A DNA stretch of 64,000 nt from Impatiens glandulifera. Lineage: Eukaryota; Streptophyta; Magnoliopsida; Ericales; Balsaminaceae. Shown one piece after another: positions 44,806 to 56,491 of this stretch. Position numbers and translations under genes: made by a program. The notes below the pieces were generated by a model. The model was not told the DNA's origin, searched no databases, and saw only the letters and a program-made list of their open reading frames with translations. Every line of letters starts with the position of its first letter. Positions within the stretch are counted from its first letter, which is position 1. The stretch is taken from positions 32,485,751 through 32,549,750 of the forward strand of contig NC_061867.1 in NCBI RefSeq assembly GCF_907164915.1, read 5' to 3'.

Positions 44806-45733
44806 CCTTTAGAATGAGTTAAGGGGGATATTTATACTCATCCTAGGTCAGTTGGAGGAGCCTAGTGGCCTAAATCTGCCAAAAGCCATTAATGACATTT
44901 GACTGTTCTTGGCTGACAATCACCGGAATAGGGTGATTAATTCTATTTTCGTAAGAGAGAATGATCACCATCATAGGGTCTAAATGATCGACCAATGGAT
45001 GAGTTCCCAAAACCAAAAACCATCACGACTTCTTCATGTTTATCCTCGCAACGTCATGATGAAGAAGATGATCGGAGCAAAAAACGATGTTGTGTCATCT
45101 ATGTTTCGTATTATGTTGGCATTCCATCAGCGTTTGAGCGGTCCGTTAGCGTTCCAGCTAACTATCTTAGGTGATAGGCTGCCTCGCGTGCGCGCTTCCT
45201 CTACTACAACAGTTCGGGTGGAGAAGTCATGGGTGTTGGATAAAAATCCAACGATAATCCAAAATGCCTAGTTTCGGTTACACCCAATTATGAATTTTTT
45301 TGATTGAAACCTTAAGGTTTTATTTTAAATTTAATTTTTTTTTCACCCTTATGACTTTAATTTTGATTTTGTTAAATAAAAAAATATTAAAATACATATG
45401 GAAAATATTTTACAAATAATTTTTTTGTATGCATTAGATAAATAATTTTAGAGATTAAATGGGTCGTCATTTCATCCTAAATAATATCTTTTTAATCCTT
45501 TGAGTTTTTCTATAAGATAAATTAATACAACATTTATCCCAAATAATTTTATTTTTATTATTTTGGTCATTTTCCTTAATTATTTAAGATTTAATTATCA
45601 CAATAATTAGCTTAATTAATTATTTTAATTGAGTTTTAGTCATGAGATTAATTATTTTGATTTTTTATTTAAAAATAAATTAAAATAATTATTTTTATTT
45701 TATAAATTGGTGAATAGATTTTTGGTGCTTATA
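44806..45733 (-). mobile_element. Tat LTR, minus orientation, unit 3, segment 3 of 3
   Basis: Continues 10042-10950 (CCTTTAGAATGAGTT ... GGTGATTAATTC ... TTTCGGTTACACCCAATTATG) to the U3 end GGTGCTTATA. The frame at 44984-45271 (MIDQWMSSQNQKPS...) corresponds to 10255-10506 of unit 1 in a different state and is not conserved as protein. Confidence 0.75.
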
Positions 45734-46817
45734 GTATTGACAAAATATAAAACATAAACAATTACAATAAAGATAAATAAAGGTAACACGGTCATGGAAA
45801 AAATCCAAGAAATATCTAGTGTAAAAATATGACGATATACCTTCCCGAACAGGTGTCTATTAAAGTCCACGATTATACAAAATATTAAACTAACTAGCTA
45901 GATTATAAGAATCCAAATTGTCAATTAATTTAACATGATCTTATCCCATTTTGTAAAAAATTAATTTAAATTTATCTATATATATTTACCTCAAAAAATG
46001 CTTAATAAAATATATTATTGTAATAAATGTATTAAATGACACATTTATTCTTTGGTAAAGAAAATTCAATAGTGTACCATTTATATACTTCAAAAAAATG
46101 TGAAATGTATATCAACAAAGTAAGTGATAAAGATATATAAACCATAGAGAAAGATAGTTATGGCTAGAAAATCATGTAGAGGTCGCTAGAAAATCTTAAG
46201 GGGATTGAAGATAGGGCTAAACTTCGTAGCGTTCTCAAAGAGAAAGTCTAGAATTTTAAAAAAAGTGAGATATTATAACTTTCATCCACCTTTTTTAAAA
46301 CTCCAGACTTTCTCTTTGAGAACTCTACGAAACACTTAGCCCTATCATCAATCCATTTTATTGGGATTTTCTGACGACATCTACTTGATTTTCTGGATAT
46401 AACTATATGTACTTATGCTTTGAATATCTTTATCACACTCTTTGTTGATATGCATGTCACATATTTTTGCAGCATATAAAGGGTACACTATTAAAATTTA
46501 TTTACCAACGAAAAAATGTGTAATTTTATACATTTGTTATAGTAATATATTACCTTAAAAATTTAATAAGATAATTATGTACAAATAAATTTAAATTAAT
46601 TTTTTACAAATATAAGTATATATATATATATATATAATGCTTAATAATAGGCTACCTTCACAATTAATTGATTTTTCCTCTCATACAATACATAATTAGT
46701 TATAAATTTTTTTCTCTTTAATCTATATGTATAAATATTATATATATAAAAAATTAAAATATAAAATTATGATAAGAGAAAAAATAAAAAAAATATATTA
46801 GTTACAAAATTTAATTC

Positions 46818-46853
<36 letters not shown>

Positions 46854-47149
46854 AATACACAAAATTATAAAATTATTTCAACCAATCTTACTTATCTAGA
46901 GTTCAAATCTTTTTAAAATAATTATTATCTATGGGGTGAATTTGAAGGATAACATATAATGGTGGTGGATGAAACATAATTAAAATTGTAAACAAAACTT
47001 GGTGAGAAAACAAAAAAATTTGGAGGTGTATAATAAGCACTCTTCACAATAAATTTATTTTCTTTTTCCTACAATACTTAATTAATTTATTTTTTGTTTT
47101 CTCTCTCATATATATATATATATATATATTAATAATTTTATAATATATA

Positions 47150-47182
<33 letters not shown>
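45734..47182. other. Spacer between head-to-head Tat LTRs, unit 3
   Basis: Starts GTATTGACAAAATATAAAAC as in units 1 and 2. It contains the foldback 45950-46610 and TA runs, and ends inside a TA tract where a family B LTR fragment is joined, so the last part equivalent to 12400-12633 is missing. Confidence 0.7.
45950..46610. repeat. Foldback element, unit 3
   Basis: Starts TTTGTAAAAAATTAATTT and ends AATTTTTTACAAA, with AGAGAAAGTCT...AGACTTTCTCT about the centre near 46280. Collinear with the foldbacks of units 1 and 2. Confidence 0.7.
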
Positions 47183-47186
<4 letters not shown>

Positions 47187-47490
47187 TCTATTTGATTCAA
47201 AGAGTTTAGTGAATCCTTCCAGTTATGGAAGAAGGGGTGACGTGGGAGGGTTTTCTCCGAACATCTATAAACAATCTGTTGTGTTCTTTATTTTCAGTCT
47301 TTCATTTTCATTGGTTCAAAGCTTTAAATTCGACGAACACTTCCTCCCTTGAAACTGTTTCAAGAGTTCGAAAGATTTGTGAAGAATAGAAAAAGATTTG
47401 GACTTCTAATAGAGTTAAAATCGAATAGTTTATCGTGAGTTGTTATCAATAGTCATACCCCTATCTCTATTAATACTACCGATCCTATAA
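47183..47490 (+). mobile_element. LTR family B terminal fragment, opposite orientation
   Basis: The reverse complement of this segment reads TTATAGGATCGGTAGTATTAATAG ... (start like TGATAGGATCGGTGCTACC at 43012) and runs through the GCGGAAGTG-type and CACCCCTTCTTCC blocks. Only about 308 bp of the LTR end is present. It replaces the first 1.5 kb of the Tat LTR(+) and the end of the spacer. Confidence 0.75.
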
Positions 47491-47863
47491 GAGAATCTAT
47501 AGACCCGACTAATAAAATCAGACATAAGCCTTAGGACTCCGGTCCTAAGGCTTGTTTGGTTTCACTTTTCAAAATCCATAATTATTTTTGTAATTTTAGG
47601 ACTCCAAATAATTTCTAAAAAGTCTGAATATTTATAAAAAAAATGTATTTTAAATATTTTTGGGATATTTCTACAAAAATATTGGGTTTGTTTGGTATTT
47701 ATTTCAAAACCCTAATGACTTTAAAAAAAACTAATATTCTTCAGGTATTTCAACTCTAGTTATCATCCGTAACGGATACTAGTAGTTTAAATAACTCTAA
47801 AACCTTGAATCATGAATAGTACCAGAATAATAATTTGTTAAACCTAAAACGGTATACAACCTA
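47491..47863 (+). mobile_element. 5' LTR of Tat copy 2, segment 1 of 2 (5'-truncated)
   Basis: Matches 14110-14480 (GACTAATAAAATCAGAC, TTAGGACTCCGG, ...AAAACGGTATACAAC). The first part of the LTR is lost. It is interrupted by a solo LTR at 47864. Confidence 0.75.
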
Positions 47864-49623
47864 TGCTAGGATCGGGATTGCCAAAGGAGATTGGGGTCTC
47901 ACAAAGGTGAAAGCTTATACACACGCCAATTGATAATAACCCTGTTAGAGGTTAGTATCGGTCTATATACTTCTAAAGTTGTCACAAACTCTTGAACTGA
48001 GTTCAAGCACGGAAGTGTTTGTTTCAACTTGAAGTAACACGTAGTTAGTTTAGGAAGCAACAAAAGAAAGATAGCACAACAGAATTTATGGATGTTCGGA
48101 GATAAACTCCTACGTCACCACTTCTTCTCAAACCTTTGAGAATGATATTCACTAGATTATTCAATCGGTTTACAACGCATACAGGTTTAGTCAAACAACC
48201 GAGGCTTAATGATTGCTTATTTTCGACCCTTTAATACGCTCACTCTATTGAACAGAAACAGATTCTGTCAACTTATAATACTCACCACTCACACATAATA
48301 GATGATATTGTAATACACTTGAGTTTCTTACACACACTGTTTTGAAAGCTTGAATTATTTGATAGTAATAGATGAAATTTGTAAGTTAGATAATGAATGT
48401 GAGCACAGTTGTAAAGGTTGTCAACAAGATTGCAAGGTGTACCAGGTTTTTCCAAGGTGCTCAATCTGGTTGAGCTTTGTTCTCTTAAATAGAAATACGA
48501 CAACGGTCATATTCTTCTTTTTCAACGGATATATTTCCTCGATATTACGTCGTTTCTTGAATTTGATTGGTTGAGGATCAGTATAGTACAACAGATGGGG
48601 TATCCTTTGATTTTGTTTGTACTCTAATACTAGGTCAACATAGCATTAATTGGATTAATGATTTCTAAGAAGCAATCAGCACACACATTTGTCTTCTAAT
48701 GATTTGGCTATCTGAAATAATGTGATAGATGACTTCTCTAAGAAGACTATATCGAACTTATACCGAAACAGTAGTCTGAGTTAATTTGGCAGGCTTCTGC
48801 TACCAAGATGTCTTTCACTTAAATGACAATAGAATAGTCTGGACGCTTGAAGACTATTCTCTGTAATTACCGGATATATTTTGCATAGCATTGATATGGA
48901 AATTGTCGGTTGTCCTTTGAATAAAATTGTTTTAGTATATAACTGCATCCCCTTCTTGTAACTGAACGGGCAAATTACCGAGTAGTTTACCGGTTGCGCC
49001 TTTTGTGAATGACCGGTCAAACTACTATTGGATGGATACTACCGATTCCGCATATAATAAGATCGAAGTAAGGATACTACCGGTTCTGTTTCATTTATAG
49101 AGATGAATGGATAGTCAGGCATTCTACTGATTGTGCCGTCTTTATATGACCAAAGATAATACCGGTTGCACCTTCTTTATAAAACGAGGATACTACCGGT
49201 TGGTCTACTAATTGCGTTTCTTATAGATAACCGAACAGACAACCGTTCATTCTACCGATTGCGTCGTCTTTATAAAACCGAAGAGATAATACCGGTTGTG
49301 CCTATTTATAGAACGAAGAGATAAAGCCGATTGGTTCTTCCAGTTGCGTCGTCTTTATACAACCGAATATAATACCGATTGCGCCTTCTTTAATAAATAA
49401 CCGAAAAGACAACCGGTCATTCTACCGATTGCGCCATCTTATTATAAGGCCGAAGATGCAACCGATTCCGCTTCTTTATATCGGTTTTCTGAATTTTACA
49501 TCCGTCTTTAAGGAGAAACCGAGCAGTTTTATTTTTCCGGTTTTCTTTTTCCTGTACAAAATTAACTTGGTTAAGTTCTTAGATAATTAATTACTACTAA
49601 TTAATTATCTAATTTATCTAACA
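47864..49623 (-). mobile_element. Solo LTR family A (1760 bp)
   Basis: Starts TGCTAGGATCGGGATTGCC and ends AATTTATCTAACA. The flanks ACCTA (47859-47863) and ACCGA (49624-49628) are a near-perfect duplication, and the empty site is visible at 14480 (TATACAACTAATTTTG). It carries the conserved block at about 48084-48160 and an ACCGGT array at 48925-49540 built on TACCGGTTGCGCC(T/G)TCTTTAT units. Confidence 0.85.
48925..49540. repeat. ACCGGTTGCGCC array in family A LTR
   Basis: The unit ACCG(G/A)TTGCGCCNTCTTTATA recurs about every 40-50 bases. It is more regular than the arrays in the other two family A LTRs. Confidence 0.8.
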
Positions 49624-50116
49624 ACCGATTTTGAAAAAGACAACTTATAAGTAGAGACCGTTTTCAAATGGGTACAAAGAATGAAGCGCGAAAGCCATTT
49701 CTAGAGTATCACCAAACTTCGAACCAAAATAAAACTCTAGTGAAAAATACGTTTGTACATCTACACCTTTTTATTATTTTTTTAAAAATTAATTGAAGAC
49801 TCTATCTTCAAATAAATAATTTTTCTTAAATTAATTAGGTTTAATTAATTTAAACTGTATTTCAAATCAAATCATCATTTGATTATAAAAATCCTCAAAT
49901 TATTAAAATTTGAATAAAATTAATTAATTTTATATAATTCATTTTAAAAAGCTTCCAAGTAGTATCAAAATTATTTAAAAATAATCTTTTATTTTAAAAG
50001 ATGCCAGACACTTAACCGAGGTTGAACCATCGAACTTTGACCGCCTTGGATCTCCCGTATTTTCAATTGTCGTCCAAACACGTGTTAAGCTACGAGGGAT
50101 TTTCCCAAGGGCTACA
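49624..50116 (+). mobile_element. 5' LTR of Tat copy 2, segment 2 of 2
   Basis: Continues 14485-14976 (GACAACTTATAAGTAGAGACC ... CACGTGTTAAGCTACGAGGG) and ends CAAGGGCTACA, preserving the CA terminus lost in copy 1. Confidence 0.8.
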
Positions 50117-50118
50117 AC

Positions 50119-50135
50119 TTTTTGGCGACTCTACC
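50119..50135 (+). other. Primer binding site, Tat copy 2
   Basis: TTTTTGGCGACTCTACC, identical in its core to the site at 14979. It complements a tRNA ending GGTAGAGTCGCCA. Confidence 0.65.
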
Positions 50136-50769
50136 GAGTATTTAAATTGTTTAGCTTGAAAACATAAATTTCGCTTTATAAAACGTGTGTATCACGTTTT
50201 CACACTTAATATGCTTGTCTTACAAGGCACAATACCTAAAAAAACACAAATATTTTATCCTATTTAAAGCCTATATCACTTATGTGTAAAGGGTAAATCA
50301 CACTTTTCTTGCAAAGAAGTACTCGATCGCGATCGGTATTTCTACACTTACGTGCAAAGATTGTCAATATGGAATGATAAATTGTTACAAACCGATTGAT
50401 TTGCGAGAAGAAAATCTAGGTAAACGGGATCGACCCACCCTTTGGCGATGAGTCGTCCAATAGGACGTAAGAATTGTGGAGGTTGGGGTAAATTCCTAAT
50501 TGAGTTGATATTCCATAGTTTATGGTGGGGGTTTACCCCTTCCACTATCGAGTAATGAGACTCTCTTACCCATTCTACCCTTAGAATAAAAAACCTTATA
50601 ACTATTACCTAACTGATTGTTTGTCATGTTTAGACAACCAAAAGACTTCGTCACTAAATCTCTTATGTGACTACTATATACGTATTATGTGTAATTATGT
50701 ATAATCAAGTGAGAATTTTTAGCATGTTCCTTCTTTCAAAACAAACGCAAATTTATAGTCATAAATGAT

Positions 50770-51395
50770 GTCCATATGTTGACGGATGTCGCGTTGGTTT
50801 CCTGGATCGATAACTTTCACGCCATTTAATGAAATTATTGATCTTATGGACTTATTCCTATCTTGAGGTTCATAAACTTCAAAGTGAAATCAGCCTTTAT
50901 GATGGAAATGCAACAAAGGTGGAATCTTGTCAAACGAGGTTACTTCCTCGGCGAAAGATCTATGTATCCAACCATAGAGGAATTACAGGTGATTCTTATG
51001 ACGTACAATAAAATTATTTTACATTTAAGACCATTTTTAGACTCAATGCTCATCGGAAAGCTCTTACAAGAGGAGTATGAAGAATTCAAAGTCACGTCTG
51101 AAACTATCCTCATGATGACGTACATCGATTTCTAGACTTGGACTAAAGTGGAAATAATAAATGGAGAGATCTCTATAACACTATGGTCATCCATGATAAC
51201 GATGTCTATCCTAATAGATTATTTCTTTCTAGCACTAGTAAACGGTAAACCCTCCTCGAGAATCATCGAGGTAGCACACTAAATGCAAAGAGGCAACAAA
51301 GATCCCTCTGGTGTTATTCTAGCAGAAATGCTAATGGGCCTGAACAACTCATTTATGTTTCTACCATGAGTAGAAGGAGTTCCCCTTAATCCTCC
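50770..51395 (+). pseudogene. Tat copy 2 N-terminal ORF relic (internally deleted)
   Basis: The 90-aa frame at 50863-51135 (FMMEMQQRWNLVKRGYFLGE then RSMYPTIEELQVI) is collinear with 15664-15849 in copy 1 but less broken. At about 51394 the sequence jumps from TTCCCCTTAATCCTCC to ACTCTTTCTAAGTACATAGG. Copy 1 has about 1.3 kb (16170-17470) between these two points, with CCTC at both ends. Confidence 0.55.
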
Positions 51396-51399
51396 AACT

Positions 51400-52300
51400 C
51401 TTTCTAAGTACATAGGAAAAAATGATACATCTATCATTTTCAAAATGTATGCTCACGCAATGACTTCATTGCGACTCAGAGAACAAATTGTTCTCCCCTA
51501 ATTCCCCCATTATCTTGAAGATGCTGCTCTCCACTAGTATCACCAGCAAAAGATAGTATATGTACAAAGCATAGATCAATTAGCTGCAGCGTTCATAGAA
51601 CACTTCTTAATGCATCTCAACCTCAAACGACCAGAAATGAGATTGAAGAAAATCAAATAGGGGAAATGAGAAATTCTCCGTGTTTATCGAATAATGAAAA
51701 GTTGTCGCCAAGGAAATCGATTCCCTCTCGAGCAAACAACGTCAAATCGACTTGATTTTGGAAAACGTTAACGGATGATATTATATTGGACTTTCCCTCA
51801 AAACATTCTAAATAATGAATAAATGGCTGAAAATCGGCATTAACCTCGATGACGTTATCGAGTAGGAAGGAAAAGAGGGAAAACCTATCAAAGCTACCCC
51901 ACGTTCAAGTCATTTCTCGAAAAAGGAAAATATGCAAGTACAACAGGTATCTGCTTCCAGGAAGGAGCAATTGCCTCAAAAGGCGAGCCCAAGTATAACT
52001 CCACTGCCTAAAGTAGATGTAACTACTCCTCCAAAGGTACAAATCCAAAGGCACCTAAACCCCCTACAGTCTTTGACGACCTAGGGATGCCTTTAAGTCA
52101 AGTGATGAAGATTCTCCAAGAAAAGAATCATGTCAAACCACATTCCCCAAGAACATACCTACCTTTCTTGGGAAAATATGAGAATGTTTGGTACGACTAT
52201 CATCAAGCAAAGGGCCACATTAGTGATAGTTGTAGTACCTTCAAACACTTGTTCCATGACTTGATCGATCAAAACGTCATCACCTAGCCAGGAACAACAA
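51400..52300 (+). pseudogene. Tat copy 2 gag relic
   Basis: Collinear with 19545-20410 and without the nested LTR. The best-kept part is the frame 52087-52287 with PHSPRTYLPFLGKYENVWYD, YHQAKGHISDSCSTFKHLF and HDLIDQNVIT. Here the knuckle-like cysteine (SDSC) survives, unlike copy 1 (TDSY). Confidence 0.65.
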
Positions 52301-54055
52301 AGAATCTACTATTGGATCATAATATCAATATGCTCACTATTGGTGAAGTATCTTTTGACTACAATGTGTTACTAGATATGATCCATGACACTAAACCATA
52401 GATCAACATGATCAATCCCTGTCCCAAAGAGAAGTCCAAAGTCGGCTATGGTGAGACTTCTGAATGGTGGAAGTCAAACATGATTTCCCACATCAATTCC
52501 CTAATTGACATCGCAACAACGCGTGGTGGAACGGATTTTTAACCCAATTTCATAAAAACCACACTAGAAAATGTGACATTTGCCTCCCAGCTTCCTGTAG
52601 TTACTTGAATGGAGTATGAGCCAAGAGTTCTTAACATAGGAGACAACCTCCTTAATCAACCGAAAATGACAAATTCTATCATTTCTATCTGGGAAATCCT
52701 AATGTACTTTTTTGAGTATAAGAAAGCAGTACACAATGAGTTAAGTAAAGATAATGTATTTTCCAATACTATCATGAAGAGCTAGTAGGGATCATATTTG
52801 ATAGCTCGTAACACAACATGATTGTATTTTAACACAATGATCTTCTAAAAGCTAAAACAAATCATGACAAATTAAAGCGCCCTACATTTCTAAGCAAATG
52901 GAGGAAAAGACCGTTCCAATGGAGCAAATGGATCCGCTCTCAACATATGTCGTTGGAGGACTCTTGAAAAGATAGGTGTATCCTAAGACCAGATAATTCC
53001 ATCTGACCTATGTGTTAGAGGTTTTGACAGCTCTCTCCACGAGATAATGGGTTGCTTCAAATGCACCGTCCGAGTAGACGTAATCCCCTTTCAGGTTAAT
53101 TATTGTGTCATCAACGTGAAACCTTCCTATAACTTGATATTAGGAAGACTATAGATTTATAAAGCCAAGGCTTTAGCCTCTACCTTACACCAAAAGCTCA
53201 AGTTCATCCTCAACGACCAAGCCATTATAGTCAACAACACGATAGACACCACAATAATCATATGGTCTACCCATATTGATACCCCCGAGGTTGAATTAAG
53301 AGGGTTTGAGATATTTCCAATCCTCTAAGAAGGTAAAGAATCATTCAAACATCCTTACTTTAGCATGTTTAGCCTCTCCTTAATTAAAATGATGCACTAA
53401 ATGGGATATTTTCTGGTCATGGGCCTAGGTTTATAGGCCAAAAGGCATGACCTCATTCCCGCAACCATATTGTAACATGGATCAACACGGTCTAGGATAC
53501 ATCCCAATAGGATTCGAGGAAATCTGCACAAAAAGGATATCCAAACGACGCATAGTTGTTCTCCTAACGTTGAATGGACAGTTTATCCGCGAGGGACAAA
53601 GAACCTTGTGCTTTGACTTCCTCGAACCCTTTACCAACCCATATTTATAGAGATGTTCTCCAGGTCTCGAAATCTTTTCTAAACCCTTCTATTTGTATAA
53701 TTAGGAAACAAATAGACTATTGGTGCGATGCCCTCAAAAAATTGGCTCGGATTCGCAGGATAGTTGCTCCAACTTAAGAATCTAGCTCTCTTGGTTCTCA
53801 AGAAACTAACTCCCTTTAATCCATTTATAATGTGATCGATAAATACTATACATTGTAAGAAACCTAAGATTATGATCTTGTTGGATCATCTTCTCTTACA
53901 TGTAATAAATCCCTCGATGTAATAAAAGAAGTAGATTTTGAATCTATGAGTAAAAATGATCTATCATTTTACTCATATTTAAACTTCGAAACCAAACACT
54001 TCTTAGAGACTAAGGATGAGATTGTATCCGACTTGGAAAAGACAATCTAAATCAC
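52301..54055 (+). pseudogene. Tat copy 2 protease region and linker relic
   Basis: Protease is expected at 52880-53160. The frame gives QMEEKTVPMEQMDPLSTY in place of the catalytic VLIDxGSS block, then after a shift GRLxxYK-like remains, so it is dead. The linker (53447-53777) contains NMDQHGLGYIPIGFEE and LNGQFIREGQRTLCFD, typical of the protease-reverse transcriptase connection in this lineage. Confidence 0.55.
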
Positions 54056-55480
54056 CTTAAACATAGTCGGCGATCCTTAGATCGTACTAATTGAACAAAA
54101 TTTAAACCCCAAAGAACGTTTGGAGATTGTTGAGCTGCTGAAAGTCAATAAAGACGTCTTCGCTCGATCATATAAAGACATGTCAGGTATCGATCTAAAG
54201 ATCACACGACATCATATTACTTTATATCATGACGCTTAGAATGTGAAGCAAAAGTTCAAACAAATGAAAGAGGAATTTGTGAATAAAATATTTGAAGAAG
54301 TCTGAAAGTAACTCGAAGCTGGATTTCATGAGGTAATGGAATACCTTAACAAGATTGCCAACGTAGTCTCCGTCCTAAAGAAAGACGGGAGATTATATGT
54401 GTGTGTAGATTATCGGTATCTGAACAAGGCCAGCCCTAAACACCATTTCTCATTACCACACATCGACATAATCGTCGATCATGCCACCGATCATGAACTT
54501 TTTTTCATTCATGGACGTATCCTCAGGATACAACTAAATCCTAATCGCCCTGCAAGACCGGGAAAAGACAACGTTTATAAAAGAAGTAGGAAACTTCTGT
54601 TAAAGGGTCATACCTTTCGGTCTTAAGAACGTGGGAGCCAGTTATCAAATGGTAGCCACTATGATCCTTCGCGACATGGTTGTCAAATTGAAGGATCGAG
54701 AAAGACATGTCCCAAACCTTAGAAAATTTCTACAACTAATCAGGAAAAATCATCTGCGACTCAACCCAAAAAATGCACATTAAGAATCACAACTGATAAC
54801 ATGATAGGCTTCTTAATCACACAGAGGGGCATCGAAGTCGATCCCTCTATGATTGAAGCAATTTCAGTTATGTTGGTCTCTCGAAGCGAAAGAAAGGTCC
54901 AAAGATTTTTGGATAAAATCCAATTCATTAGCAAATTCATCAATAAGCTTATTATGACTATAATCCTCTGTTTAAACTATTGAAGAAAGATGAAAAAAAT
55001 CGTATGGGATGAACATTGTCAACTAGCTTTTGACAAAATCAAGGATTACATAAAATATCCTCCCATACTCATGGTGCCCTGAACCGACATTTCTCTCATT
55101 CTTTACCTTACTATAACAAACACCGCCATGGGAAGCCTGTTGGCTTAAGAAAATAGGGATAAACTTGAAATAGTTGTGTACTACATTAGTAAACGAATGA
55201 CTGAATATGAACTTAATTACACTACAATTGAGAAAATCTATTGGGCCTTACATGGGTCACCAAAAGGTTGAGACACTACATGTAGGCTCATCCCATCAAG
55301 TTTGTGTCAGGACTGGAACCGATTCATTTTTTGTTCCAAAGGACTCTTCTATCACCAAGGCTAGACAAATGCATGATGATATTATCAGAATACTACATAG
55401 CCTATACAGTACACAATTCTATCAAAGGAAGCGTTGTAGCAGGGTTCCTTACTGACCAAACCATCATTGTTGAGTAAGAA
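54056..55480 (+). pseudogene. Tat copy 2 reverse transcriptase and RNase H relic
   Basis: The frame 54336-54626 has MEYLNKIANVVSVLKKDGRL, YVCVDYRYLNKASPKHHFSL and PHIDIIVDHATDHELFF, then shifts within the FSFMDxFSGY block (a base change after ELFF). The YVDD box is degraded to ILRDMVVK. RNase H remains include NTAMGSLLA, VVYYISKRMTEYELNYT and IEKIYWALHG. Copy 1 and copy 2 carry different breaks, so they decayed separately. Confidence 0.75.
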
Positions 55481-55990
55481 GATGAACTCGAATTCCCCGA
55501 CGAGGGAATTATGAGTATAATATTAGACATAGAAACTGATGTTTGATGGAGCTTCTAGAAAGCGAGGTTACATAATTGGGATTTTTTTAGTAGATTTGAA
55601 AGGGATGTACAACCCAATATCCATAAAACTCGAATATCCTGTCACTAATAACGAGGAAGAATATGGGTATGCCTCTCGGGTCTCAAGTTGGCATACAAAA
55701 AAGGGGCAACCAAACTAGAAGGCGTTGGAAACTCTAACTTAGTTATATCCCAAGCCAATGACATATGACAAGTGAAAGGGGAAAACTTGAAACTCTACCA
55801 CGCCCACTTAACCAAACTCATGAGCAAATTCGATCAAGTATAATTTATTCACGCTCCAAGAAGCCAAAATCACTTCGTGGATGCTCTGGCTACTTTAGCA
55901 GCCATGAATCAAATTCTCGACAAAATCAAAGTCAAATCTCTAAAAATCCGATAAAAGCAACGACCTACTTTTGAATAAGGGGTAGTCACT
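55481..55990 (+). pseudogene. Tat copy 2 archaeal-type RNase H relic
   Basis: LMFDGASRKRGYIIGIFLVD, LKGMYNP, then PVTNNEEEYGYA and YKKGATKLE-type remains. The second acidic position (NNEAEYEAL in the family) is recognisable. Collinear with 23701-24160. Confidence 0.65.
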
Positions 55991-56170
55991 TCTTATGAGA
56001 ATGTTGTTAAACCCACGTATGATATTATTCATAAGTACATTGAGTATGAAGAATATCCCTCCCATTTTTGAGCCAAGGAACGATGGGAATTGCTCTAGTT
56101 TTCCACCAACTACCCCCGATTCTTTTGGATTTCTAATAGGCTTTACCGTTGATCTTTTGATGGTTAAAAC

Positions 56171-56491
56171 ATGCTCTGCATAGACAATCCTAACTCTAAG
56201 AGGATCATGGAAGAAGTGTATGAAGGAACATGTGACCCACACATGAATGAAATGGGTTTAGTCAAGAAAATACTTCGTCTAGGATATTATTGGAAAAACT
56301 TCGAACAAGAATGTGTGAGTTATGTAAGGACCTCTCGTCTATGTAAAATATTTATTAACCTAAAGCATACACCGCCCTCGCTCCTCTACAATATGACATC
56401 TCCTAGCCCTTTTCTCCATGGGACATCGACGTAATCGAGAAAATCTATCCTCATGCGTCCAATGGACATGAGTTTATACTTGTAGCTATAG
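56171..56491 (+). pseudogene. Tat integrase relic, part 1 (zinc-binding domain and start of core)
   Basis: The frame 56171-56434 reads MEEVYEGTCDPHMNEMGLVK, KILRLGYYWKNFEQECVSYV and RTSRLCKIFINLKHTPP, the H2C2 zinc-binding domain of gypsy integrases (EVHxGxCGxHxxG...KILRxGYYW...CxxxVRxCxxCQ). One zinc-binding cysteine region is altered (SRLCK). The core begins in another frame, STDVIEKIYPHASNGHEFIL followed by VAI, and is interrupted after VAI by the LTR at 56492. Target copy TATAG lies at 56487-56491. Confidence 0.8.
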
